The notes beneath the pieces are model-generated. The model saw only the letters and a list, made by a program, of their open reading frames with translations, was not told the DNA's origin and did not search any database. Of a DNA stretch of 18,588 bases, positions 9,124 through 15,879 are shown one piece after another (position 1 is the stretch's first letter; each line of letters starts with the position of its first letter). Source of the stretch: Gammaproteobacteria bacterium UBA7376 (GTDB lineage Bacteria; Pseudomonadota; Gammaproteobacteria; Pseudomonadales; Azotimanducaceae). The position numbers and the translations under genes are program-made. Where the stretch lies: contig DKNY01000015.1 in the NCBI GenBank assembly GCA_002470275.1, forward strand, positions 92,354-110,941. Direction: 5' to 3'.

Positions 9124-9570
9124 CTAAAGCTCGTCTTTGGACCTAGGGCGCCGTTGAGCCGTGTCGGCATCCTGATCGCCAGCCATGGCCGTTAAGATCG
9201 GACAGTCGGGCCGGTCATCGCCCGAACAGCGCTCTGCCAAGGCCTCAAGTTCTTGCTTGAGATCGGACAGTGTCGCCAGCCGCTGCTGCAAAAAATCCAC
9301 CTTGGCAAGGGCGAGTTTTTTGACCTCGCGACTGGGTCGTTGGCGGTTCTCGTATAGGTCTAAGAGTTCCCTGCATTCGTCCAAGGAAAAATTAAACTGT
9401 CTCGCTCGCTGAACAAAGGTCAACTTATGGCACGCCGTTGCATCGTACAGACGATAACCCGCTGGGGAACGGGCACTGGATCTCACTAGGCCGATTTCGT
9501 CGTAGTACCGTACCGTCTTTACCGGCAGTCCAGCGCTCAAGGCTGCTTCTCGTATGGTTTGCAATGCCAC
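9124..9570 (-). CDS. MerR-family regulator, CueR-like (Cu/Ag sensor)
   Basis: A DNA-binding activator predicted to sense monovalent copper or silver. From a GTG at 9570 the protein has 148 residues. It has a winged helix-turn-helix (TIREAALSAGLPVKTVRYYDEIGLV...GYRLYD), a long dimerisation helix, and a metal loop with C115 and C123 (CSGDDRPDC), matching the CueR Cys pair at 112/120. The frame is open to an ATG at 9645, but that start would run through the operator and into the divergent gene. The GTG has GGTGAG 6 bases upstream and gives the usual MerR N-terminus, so I prefer it. It is divergent from a copper-type promoter and co-oriented with pilD, 9 bases downstream. The binding sites CueR or a related HmrR/CopR would use look the same. 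Confidence 0.9.
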   Translation of the reverse strand: MALQTIREAALSAGLPVKTVRYYDEIGLVRSSARSPAGYRLYDATACHKLTFVQRARQFNFSLDECRELLDLYENRQRPSREVKKLALAKVDFLQQRLATLSDLKQELEALAERCSGDDRPDCPILTAMAGDQDADTAQRRPRSKDEL

Positions 9571-9589
9571 GGTTATCTCACCAATTTTC

Positions 9590-9620
9590 TTGACCTTCCC
9601 CTTACAGGAAGCTCTATAGT
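9590..9620 (+). promoter_or_regulatory. MerR/CueR-type promoter with 19-bp spacer and operator
   Basis: The -35 is TTGACC (9590-9595) and the -10 is TATAGT (9615-9620), separated by 19 bases, the over-long spacing typical of MerR-activated promoters. The spacer holds an imperfect inverted repeat, ACCTTCC at 9593-9599 and GGAAGCT at 9607-9613 (6 of 7 pairs), very close to known CueR operators upstream of copA. It drives the plus-strand DUF4396 and DUF411 genes. A transcription start about 7 bases past the -10 would fall at the start codon itself. Confidence 0.85.
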
Positions 9621-9626
9621 GCCGTG

Positions 9627-10088
9627 ATGAGCGAAACTTCTTCAACTGAAAAAACCACGCTGTTGGACTTGAATTGGCGTTGTGGGCCTACCTGGCGCCG
9701 AGCAAGCTACAACACGCTGTGGTGCCTGATGGGTTGCTCCATAGGCGATATGGGCACCATCCTGTATTTCCAGGTCAGCGGCATTGGCTGGCCTGTCTGG
9801 GCCATCATGTCGCTAGCCATTTTCAATGGGTTGCTCACCTCTATCGCCCTTGAAACGCTTATTTTGTCAAGACAAATGGCCTTGAGGTTAGCGTTCAAGA
9901 CCGCTATCGGCATGTCATTCATTTCCATGATCGCTATGGAGCTAGCAATGAACGTGGTAGATGTGGCGGTCACGGGCGGAGCCAAATTGACCCTTGAGGT
10001 CATTCCCATCATGTGGGCAGCAGGATTCCTGACGCCCTTACCCTACAACTACTGGCGGCTAAAGGCCCTGGGACGTGCCTGCCACTAA
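9627..10088 (+). CDS. DUF4396 membrane protein, copper-regulated
   Basis: A small integral membrane protein of 153 residues with four hydrophobic segments. I recognise the DUF4396 pattern: TWRRASYNTLWCLMGCSIGDMGTI near the start, a central MELAMNVVD, and a C-terminal LPYNYWRL. Function is not established. In other genomes such proteins are often near copper or heavy-metal genes, and here the CueR-type promoter implies metal-induced expression. The ATG at 9627 lies 7 bases past the -10; a GTG at 9624 is directly upstream. There is no room for a ribosome-binding site, so the mRNA is probably leaderless or nearly so. It forms an operon with the DUF411 gene 11 bases downstream. Confidence 0.75.
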   Translation: MSETSSTEKTTLLDLNWRCGPTWRRASYNTLWCLMGCSIGDMGTILYFQVSGIGWPVWAIMSLAIFNGLLTSIALETLILSRQMALRLAFKTAIGMSFISMIAMELAMNVVDVAVTGGAKLTLEVIPIMWAAGFLTPLPYNYWRLKALGRACH

Positions 10089-10099
10089 GGGATATTAAG

Positions 10100-10570
10100 A
10101 TGACACTAAATTTTTCACGCCGTCGGCTGCTGACTGTGGCAGCCGCCATGCCGGTGATCGCCGCGATCAGGCCGGGTTTGGCTGCTCCGAGCATGACCGT
10201 CTACCGAACGCCTACCTGCGGCTGCTGCCTGAAGTGGGTGGCGAGCATGCGCAGCGCGGGTCTTGGGGCATCGCTGGTCAATGTCGACCAATCGGAGCTG
10301 AATGAGATTAAGGCTAGTAATGGCATCACGTCCGGGCTGGCGAGCTGTCATACCGCTTTGGTGGATGGCTATGTTATTGAGGGCCATGTTCCTGCGGCCG
10401 ATATCCTTCGTCTTCTGGCAGAGCGTCCTGCTGCTCGGGGGCTGGCCGTGCCGGGCATGCCTATTGGATCACCTGGTATGGAGGTGGGTGACCGCCGTGA
10501 GCCCTTTGATACCTTGCTGGTGCAGGCTGACGGCCAGTCCAGCGTCTTCGCCGAGCATCACCGCCGTTAG
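10100..10570 (+). CDS. DUF411 exported metal-binding protein
   Basis: A 156-residue DUF411 protein. The N-terminus NFSRRRLLTVAAAMPVIAAI...LAA looks like a Tat-type or Sec signal sequence with an Ala-x-Ala-like cleavage site near residue 29, so the mature protein should be periplasmic. The defining metal motif TPTCGCC lies at residues 37-43, followed by SCHTALVDGYVIEGHVPA and the GLAVPGMPIGSPGME segment typical of the family. These proteins are widely linked with copper resistance and are probably copper binders or chaperones. The direct role is inferred. It lies 11 bases after the DUF4396 gene, under the same copper-type promoter. It converges with the beta-propeller gene, whose stop is 9 bases away. 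Confidence 0.87.
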   Translation: MTLNFSRRRLLTVAAAMPVIAAIRPGLAAPSMTVYRTPTCGCCLKWVASMRSAGLGASLVNVDQSELNEIKASNGITSGLASCHTALVDGYVIEGHVPAADILRLLAERPAARGLAVPGMPIGSPGMEVGDRREPFDTLLVQADGQSSVFAEHHRR

Positions 10571-10579
10571 GCGCGCCCT

Positions 10580-12037
10580 CTAGACCTGGTCGATATAGAC
10601 CGCGTACAGCCGCACATCCTCGGGCCTAAGGCCGCCAAAGTTAACGCGTACTCGAATTTGGCCGGTCACGTTCTCAACAAGCGCGTGGTTCTGCCAGGTC
10701 ATAGACTGAGAGAAGCCCGTTCCGTCAGGCCCTCGACTGGCGCTGTGGTCATAGCCAGAAATCACCTGGAACTCGCGGTCTAGAATTTCCACCGAGAGGG
10801 TGGAGTGCTCGTTAATGCCCGCTACATTCACGCTAATTCGAACGGCCTGGCCCTCCAAGTCTATGGGGGCAGACACGAAGTGCGAGGGCGAGCCAGCAGA
10901 CCGAGACCAGGCGCCGGTATCGAAGGGTGAAAAATAACTCAGCCGATCACGTGGCCAACTGGTGACTCGAACACCGTCGCTCGCTTCCTCGGGCCAGGGC
11001 GCGTACCAGAACAAGGTTTCGTCACCCACGTTTTCAAAAGCCTGGCCCTGAATGAGGGCGGGAAAATTGAGATCAAGGGAAGCGCGGCGTTTCTCTCCCC
11101 AGCTGTCCTCCGCAGCAGAGACCATGGGGAAATCCGGCACGGGCTCTTTGTAGTGCAGGGCATCGTTGCTCACGGCGAGGCCCAGATCCATGGTGAGCAT
11201 GCGTCGGTCATTGGACGGATGCCCATTCCACTTGCCATATAGACCGACGATCACATTGCCGCGATTCCAGAGCGCGGCGCCGAGGTGCACTTGTTCCCCG
11301 TCATTTTTGCCCGACACTGCGGACTTTGGTGAAAGATTGCTGCGTCGTAGACCGGCACAGGTAGCCTCCGACCAGTTTTCGAAGTCATAGGAAGCGGTTG
11401 TTGAGAGTTGTCGAATGCCCACACCATGTTTACCCCCCTGGCCGGCGAGATAGTAGCAGCCATCGATTTTCGCTCCCCCGCCCATTTCGAACCAGCCGCC
11501 TACGGGGTTGTTGGGGGACTCCTGCCAGCTGACCCCGTCGGCGCTGTAGGCTACGCTCAGACGTGACCCGTGCTTGCGTGTCTCCAAGGCCATCTTGAAA
11601 CGTCGAGTTGGGTCCGGGTCGTCAGGGTCATGGAAAATGATGCAGGCCTGGACATGCATGTCTTCACCCATGGCAACCAAATTGTTGTCTTTGCTGCCGT
11701 GATAGTTCACCAACCCCAAATTGGGCTTCTCCCACTCGCGCCCATCGAGACTCTTGGCGAAACAGACGCGCTGGTGCCACGGCTCGTCCGGCCCCTGTCC
11801 GAGGTACCACATCCAAAGTTCTCCCTCGACCTCAAGGACAGTGCCATAAAAGGCGATCCAAAGGCTGTCATGCGCGCCCGGCCCGCCCAAGGGCACGACG
11901 GGCTTGTTGCCATGACCGCCGATGCGGCCCTGAAGCGTGAGGCCCACACCGTGTTGGAACGGGATACTGAAGTCATCGAAGGGAAAGAGAACGACCTTGT
12001 CCAGGCTTTGGGCCGCACCGCCGTTGTAGATACGCAT
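10580..12037 (-). CDS. Beta-propeller glycosidase-like protein (GH32/43-like)
   Basis: A 485-residue protein that I recognise only at fold level. Repeated motifs resemble five-bladed propeller glycosidases and sialidase-like Asp-box proteins: SLWIAFYGTVLEVEGELWMWYLG, CFAKSLDGREWEKPNLGLV, VAYSADGVSWQESP and LAVSNDALHYKEPVPDF. The last ~120 residues look like a beta-sandwich (APIDLEGQAVRISVNVAG...). No signal peptide is seen, so it is probably cytoplasmic. Substrate and activity cannot be told; a GH32/GH43/GH117-type hydrolase is the closest guess. It starts with ATG and AAGGA nearby upstream. It lies 156 bases downstream of the MTHFR gene on the same strand and may share its transcript or have its own promoter. 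Confidence 0.6.
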   Translation of the reverse strand: MRIYNGGAAQSLDKVVLFPFDDFSIPFQHGVGLTLQGRIGGHGNKPVVPLGGPGAHDSLWIAFYGTVLEVEGELWMWYLGQGPDEPWHQRVCFAKSLDGREWEKPNLGLVNYHGSKDNNLVAMGEDMHVQACIIFHDPDDPDPTRRFKMALETRKHGSRLSVAYSADGVSWQESPNNPVGGWFEMGGGAKIDGCYYLAGQGGKHGVGIRQLSTTASYDFENWSEATCAGLRRSNLSPKSAVSGKNDGEQVHLGAALWNRGNVIVGLYGKWNGHPSNDRRMLTMDLGLAVSNDALHYKEPVPDFPMVSAAEDSWGEKRRASLDLNFPALIQGQAFENVGDETLFWYAPWPEEASDGVRVTSWPRDRLSYFSPFDTGAWSRSAGSPSHFVSAPIDLEGQAVRISVNVAGINEHSTLSVEILDREFQVISGYDHSASRGPDGTGFSQSMTWQNHALVENVTGQIRVRVNFGGLRPEDVRLYAVYIDQV

Positions 12038-12102
12038 GCTGTTTCCTTATTTTCGCGCCACAGGAGCAAATAAATAGCAGAGCAAACGCCCAACCCTCTT
12101 TG

Positions 12103-12113
12103 TCTGAATCAGA
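12103..12113. promoter_or_regulatory. Small inverted repeat upstream of the beta-propeller gene
   Basis: TCTGA-A-TCAGA is a perfect 11-base inverted repeat in the 156-base gap upstream of the beta-propeller gene. A second one, GTGCC-G-GGCAC, lies at about 12141-12151. Either could be a regulator site or part of an RNA hairpin ending the MTHFR transcript. No T-run follows, and no promoter could be fixed. Confidence 0.25.
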
Positions 12114-12193
12114 TTATCGCCTCTGGCTCGACTGTAAGATTGTGCCGGGCACCGTGAACGCCGCGAACGCAGCACCCCTCTCGCATCGCTGCA

Positions 12194-13057
12194 TTACGAC
12201 CTGAAACGAGCAATGATCCGCGCTGATCTCTTTTCACAATTTGGGCCCATCAGATGCACACCGCCAATTTCCGGTAGCTGCATGAGTTCGCCGATGAGTT
12301 CCTCGCAAATGGCTTCGCCCTCTCGCAGTGGCTCGTGGCTCTGCTCCAGTCTTTGGACAATGTCATCCGATATGTTGACCCCCCACAGGTTTTTGCGCAT
12401 CCAGTCCGCCTGTTTGGCGGAGGCCAGCGGGCCAAGGCCGACCAGCACTTTGCGGTCCTTAAAAGCCGGCGTCTCAGACAGCTTCTTTGCATAAGCTTTG
12501 ATGACGTCCAGATCAAAGCAGTACTGCGTTTGAACGAAACCGGCGCCATCTTCGATTTTTCGAAGCAAGCCGGCGGCCGCGTTCTCATTGTCGAGGTGTT
12601 GATAGATGTCGTCTGCTGCGCCCGGGTAGACCGTCTTGGCAGCCTTGATCGGCGTACCGTCGCTCAACGTCCCTTGGCTTAGGGTGTTGCACAGCTGAAT
12701 AAGGCCTGCACCGTTAAATTCATTGACAGCCTTGGGTCCGCCCTCTGGCGGTTGGTCCCCTGTGAGGCAAAGTACCTTGTTAACGCCAGCCGATAGGGCG
12801 CCAAGGAGTTCCGACTCGAGGGCAATGGCATTCCTGTCTCGCCCGGTGAGCTGCAGAATAACGTCAAGCCCTTTTCTGCGAATTTCGGCCGCAACGAGCA
12901 GGCTGCTGAGCCTGGTTTTGCTGTTTGGAGAATCCGTGACGTTGATCGCGTCGGCAACACCGACCAGGTCATCGACCCTGCCGGCACTGGCTGCTAAATC
13001 TGTGGAAACGTCCGGCGTGGTCTCCGCGGTAAAGAGGAAATTTTGAGATTCGAACAT
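12194..13057 (-). CDS. Methylenetetrahydrofolate reductase family protein
   Basis: A flavin-dependent TIM-barrel enzyme interconverting 5,10-methylene-THF and 5-methyl-THF; 287 residues, near the family's ~290. Seen motifs: the catalytic Glu region FTAETTP (E12), NVTDSP (40-44), QLTGRDRN (69-76), LTGDQPPEGG (98-107) and DGAGFVQTQYCFD, which corresponds to the substrate/FAD site. It starts 4 bases after the upstream methyltransferase gene, so the two are surely co-transcribed and probably coupled. Beside a methyl-THF-forming enzyme it is more likely to oxidise methyl-THF than to serve methionine synthesis, as proposed for metF-like genes near dmdA. It may therefore be a second MTHFR apart from the housekeeping metF. 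Confidence 0.9.
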   Translation of the reverse strand: MFESQNFLFTAETTPDVSTDLAASAGRVDDLVGVADAINVTDSPNSKTRLSSLLVAAEIRRKGLDVILQLTGRDRNAIALESELLGALSAGVNKVLCLTGDQPPEGGPKAVNEFNGAGLIQLCNTLSQGTLSDGTPIKAAKTVYPGAADDIYQHLDNENAAAGLLRKIEDGAGFVQTQYCFDLDVIKAYAKKLSETPAFKDRKVLVGLGPLASAKQADWMRKNLWGVNISDDIVQRLEQSHEPLREGEAICEELIGELMQLPEIGGVHLMGPNCEKRSARIIARFRS

Positions 13058-13061
13058 CGTG

Positions 13062-14180
13062 TTATCGCACCAATAATTTGTTTTTGTCGATGAAGGGAAG
13101 GTCTACCAGGCTGGCCTTGTAGAGACCGTCATCGGTTTCCACCTGGACTGCCGTGCCTGCGGTTGCTGTCGTGTTGAGTCTTGCGAAGCCTATGCCGCAC
13201 TGTAGTTCGTGAGAGTACGCCCCTGCGGTGACCTGTCCGGCAACGTCACCATTGGACCAGCGAATTTCGTTGCCTCGGGCCAAGGCGGCGTCCTCGCATT
13301 GAACGCCCAATAGTCGAATAGATTTGCGCTGGGTGGCCTCAAGTGCCTCGCGTCCAATGAAATCTGGCTTGTCCATGTGCACCAATCTGCCCAACCCAAG
13401 CTCGAAAGGGTTCATGCCTTGGTCAAAGTCGGTCCCATAGTCGAGAATGCCGGCCTCCAGCCTTCGGATATGCATAGAGGTGAGATCAGATGCGATGAGA
13501 CCAGCAGGGGCACCCTTGTCGAGCAGGTGCTCCCACAGGGCAACGCCGTCAAAGTCAGCGCCCTTTGAGTAAATTTCAAATCCACGTTCTCCAGTCCATC
13601 CAGATCTGGAGACGTAGCAGGGCACGCCATTTATGTCGGTCTCGCACATGGCGTAGTAAGAAAACTCGGTATCTGAAATGCCCGTGACGGCTTCAAGAAC
13701 CTGTAAAGACGTCGGACCTTGAATCTGAAGAACCCATGAATCGAAATCTTCAATGACCGCGTCATACTCACGGAGGTTGGCCGAGGCCCAGTTGAGGAAG
13801 TCGCCATCGGCTTGAACATAGATGTATTCATGTTCGTTCGGGCGCATGAGCACGCCGTCCATAACAACGCCACCCTCATGGTTGCAGGCAATAGCATACC
13901 CAGCACGACCCACGCGGATTTTACTGATCTGTCTCGTGAAGAGACGCTCCAGGAACAAAAGGCTGTCTTTGCCGGTAATTCTCAGGGGGGTTTCCGGCAC
14001 ATCGTATAGGCAGCAAGCCGTGCGAAGGGTTTCGTAGTGTTGCTTTGTATCGACGCCCGCGTCGAGGGGATAGAGTCGGTTATTGTAAATGCCGTACAGA
14101 ACGGTTCCCTGTTCGTTGCATTTGAAGAAGGGAGATTTTTTGAATCGATGATCGGAAATGGGCAGGGGCGAACGAGTCAT
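13062..14180 (-). CDS. GcvT/DmdA-like tetrahydrofolate-dependent methyltransferase
   Basis: A 372-residue member of the aminomethyltransferase (GcvT) superfamily. These enzymes move a methyl or aminomethyl group from a substrate to tetrahydrofolate. The GcvT_N fold has LYDVPETPLRITGKD, the conserved Asp D108 (GGVVMDGVL), and the SGWTGERGFEIY motif (193-204). The C-terminal beta-barrel ends SLVDLPFID, like DmdA. RRLEAGILDYGTDFDQGMNPFELGL matches the region before the C-terminal domain in both GcvT and DmdA. No gcvH or gcvP is adjacent, so this is not the glycine cleavage T-protein. The substrate could be dimethylsulfoniopropionate, dimethylglycine/sarcosine or another methyl donor; sequence alone does not decide. 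ATG start with AGAGG 6 bases upstream. It is divergent from the selenoprotein gene and heads an operon with MTHFR. Confidence 0.85.
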   Translation of the reverse strand: MTRSPLPISDHRFKKSPFFKCNEQGTVLYGIYNNRLYPLDAGVDTKQHYETLRTACCLYDVPETPLRITGKDSLLFLERLFTRQISKIRVGRAGYAIACNHEGGVVMDGVLMRPNEHEYIYVQADGDFLNWASANLREYDAVIEDFDSWVLQIQGPTSLQVLEAVTGISDTEFSYYAMCETDINGVPCYVSRSGWTGERGFEIYSKGADFDGVALWEHLLDKGAPAGLIASDLTSMHIRRLEAGILDYGTDFDQGMNPFELGLGRLVHMDKPDFIGREALEATQRKSIRLLGVQCEDAALARGNEIRWSNGDVAGQVTAGAYSHELQCGIGFARLNTTATAGTAVQVETDDGLYKASLVDLPFIDKNKLLVR

Positions 14181-14642
14181 GGCGGCCTCTAAGGCAATTA
14201 TTTTTTATGATTATCAACAAGCCTCCAGGCACGCTCGACAGAACGATTTCCGTCGGGTGCACGGCGGCCGGAATCGTCGCATTTTTGGGTTTTGAATAAA
14301 ACCCAGAGGGGCAATCTTCTTGACGATTTTATGTCAGGCGACCGGCGGCCAAACGACACCCTGGGCCTGCACGGCGGAGGCAGAATGCCAGTCATTGCTA
14401 AAAGCCGGGATAACGGTGAAGAGCGCCTGCCAGGGGCTTTAAAAGATAATTAAAACAGGGGTTTAAGCGATCGAGCGGCTTTGAGCGACAGGCAGGCTGC
14501 CTGTCGGACGGGTGGGCGAGGGCCATTGAGCCCACTTATGGGTGGTTTTGAGCCGAGGTCCAGTGCCAGCCCGAGACCTCGCATTGACTTGCTGAACAGC
14601 AATTGACAGTGTCCGTAGAGACCCACTCTGAAGGAACGGTGC
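14181..14642. other. Divergent intergenic region with several hairpins
   Basis: This 462-base region has no supported gene. It separates the methyltransferase from the divergent selenoprotein gene and must hold both promoters. Hairpin-forming repeats are frequent: GGGTTTT-GAAT-AAAACCC (14287-14304), a near-perfect CGACAGGCAG/CTGCCTGTCG (14486-14506), GAGGTC/GACCTC (14555-14580) and TTGCTG-AA-CAGCAA (14589-14602). GCACGGCGG also occurs twice, at about 14259 and 14370. The last three hairpins lie in the leader of the selenoprotein gene. I recognise no known riboswitch. AAGGA at 14631-14635 is the ribosome-binding site. Confidence 0.55.
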
Positions 14643-15815
14643 ATGTCTGTTTTCGGAAAAGACGAGGCGGCAATAGGGAAGTTTGCGGCGAGCCTGCCGC
14701 TTCCAGAATTCCCACCCTGTAGCTTCAACACACCCAAACCCCTGCATGCCGCGAAGGTCGCGATTGTCACGACAGCGGCGCTTCATCAAGAGGGGGGTGG
14801 TTTTGAACTGGGCGACAGCGACTACCACTATGAAACGCTGCCCAGCAGCGCACGAAACCTAAAGCTTGGGCACCACAGCGTAAATTTTGACAGAGGCGGT
14901 TTTGCCGCTGACATCAATGTTGTGTACCCCATCGACCGGCTCGAAGAATTGGCCGACAGTGGCGTTATCGGCGGCGTCTCGGAAAACCACTACGCTTTCG
15001 CGGGGAACCAGTCAGCCACCGTATCAGAAATTCGCCTGGATTCTGGTCCGCAATGCGCCCAAGCAATGCTCGAAGATGGTGTGGACATTGTCTTACTCAC
15101 AGGCACCTGACCTCTCTGTCCTCGTACCGTGTGTACGCTTGCCCATGTATTTGAAGCAGCAGGTCTGTCAACCATCGTCCTAACGCCCTTGCGTCCGGTG
15201 GCTGAGCGGATGGGTGTCCCAAGAACGCTTTATACGGATTTTCCCTTGGGACAATCTCTGGGAAAACCAAGGGATAAAGCCTTTCAGTCAGAGGTTTTGC
15301 TCGCCGCTTTTGATTTGCTAAAAGAGTCTGAGGGCCCGGTGATTCGAGATTTTCCCATTCGGATAAGTGCCACAGATAACGAGCCTTTGCAGTGTGCGCT
15401 TCCGCCACGAATGGATGCTGAACTGCCCCCGGCTGTAGATGAGGCCCAAGCACTAAAAGCCGCCTATGACCGCGCATTTGAAAAGAGCAACAAAACGTCA
15501 ATTGGCATGCGCATCAGCGCGGAGGAAGTGCCTGATGCCCTGGCAAAATTTGTAAAAATTGTAGAAGGTGAACACTGGGAAGACGTTGGCTTCACCGCTG
15601 AGTCCCTGTATGGAACGGCTCATGATGTTCGCTGCTATTATGAAGAGCTGGCCTGCGAGCTTGCTGAAGGCCCCATCGCGCCTTGGGCCACCGAGGAGTG
15701 GTTTTATGACCAAACCGAAGCAGGTGAGATTATTCTAAAGGCGCGACGAGTAATGCGAGACAAAGAGGTGGCGCAATCCGTCTGGTTTGGCTTGGCACCG
15801 GCGGGCAGAGCCTAA
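14643..15815 (+). CDS. PrdB/GrdB-like selenoprotein, TGA-encoded Sec at 156
   Basis: One continuous frame of 390 residues with a single in-frame TGA (15108-15110) at codon 156. Both sides fit one family, glycine/sarcosine/betaine/D-proline reductase selenoprotein B. Before the TGA there is VAIVTTAALHQEGGGFELGDSDYHYETLP and LEELADSGVIGGVSENHYAF. Across it the sequence reads VDIVLLTGT-U-PLCPRTV, where clostridial PrdB and GrdB carry the catalytic U-x-x-C. After it come FEAAGLSTIVLTPLRPVAERMGVPRTLYTDFPLG and LGKPRDKAFQSEVLLAAFDLL. The predicted redox pair is U156/C159. In PrdB, Sec also lies near residue 150; the extra ~150 C-terminal residues here are less familiar. Start ATG with AAGGA 7 bases upstream. 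Known relatives reductively cleave C-N bonds of amino acids or betaines; activity here is unknown. Confidence 0.88.
15108..15165 (+). promoter_or_regulatory. Candidate bacterial SECIS element
   Basis: Directly after the in-frame TGA, CGTAC (15123-15127) and GTACG (15133-15137) form a perfect 5-bp stem around the loop CGTGT. The loop G at 15129 lies 19 bases past the TGA, inside the 16-37 base window known for SelB-dependent bacterial SECIS hairpins, which need a G at the start of the apical loop. A longer closing stem, GACCT (15109-15113) with AGGTC (15161-15165), may pair the TGA region itself. The upper hairpin is seen directly; the lower pairing is speculative. Confidence 0.65.
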
Positions 15816-15879
15816 CGAGAGCGGGCGGTTCTGCCCCTAATGAGGTGAGGCACCCGCACATCAAGCGCTAACGATGCTG

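Noticed and set aside
9571..9645. A longer start for the CueR-like regulator at ATG 9645
   Set aside because: It would overlap the operator and the divergent gene start, and the extra residues precede the normal MerR N-terminus. GTG 9570 has a good ribosome-binding site.
13062..14180. Glycine cleavage T-protein (gcvT) proper
   Set aside because: No gcvH or gcvP is nearby, and the motifs and C-terminal end look at least as close to DmdA-type demethylases, so the precise symbol is withheld.
14287..14304. GGGTTTT-GAAT-AAAACCC as an intrinsic terminator
   Set aside because: No T-run follows the stem on either strand, and it lies between two divergent gene starts where a terminator is not expected.
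14400..14642. A glycine riboswitch before the selenoprotein gene
   Set aside because: I looked for the conserved glycine-aptamer core elements on both strands and did not find them.
14643..15110. A stand-alone 155-residue truncated gene, with a second gene starting at GTG 15129
   Set aside because: Both parts are in the same frame, together cover one family, and the stop sits at the known Sec position. The GTG lies inside the hairpin and has no ribosome-binding site.
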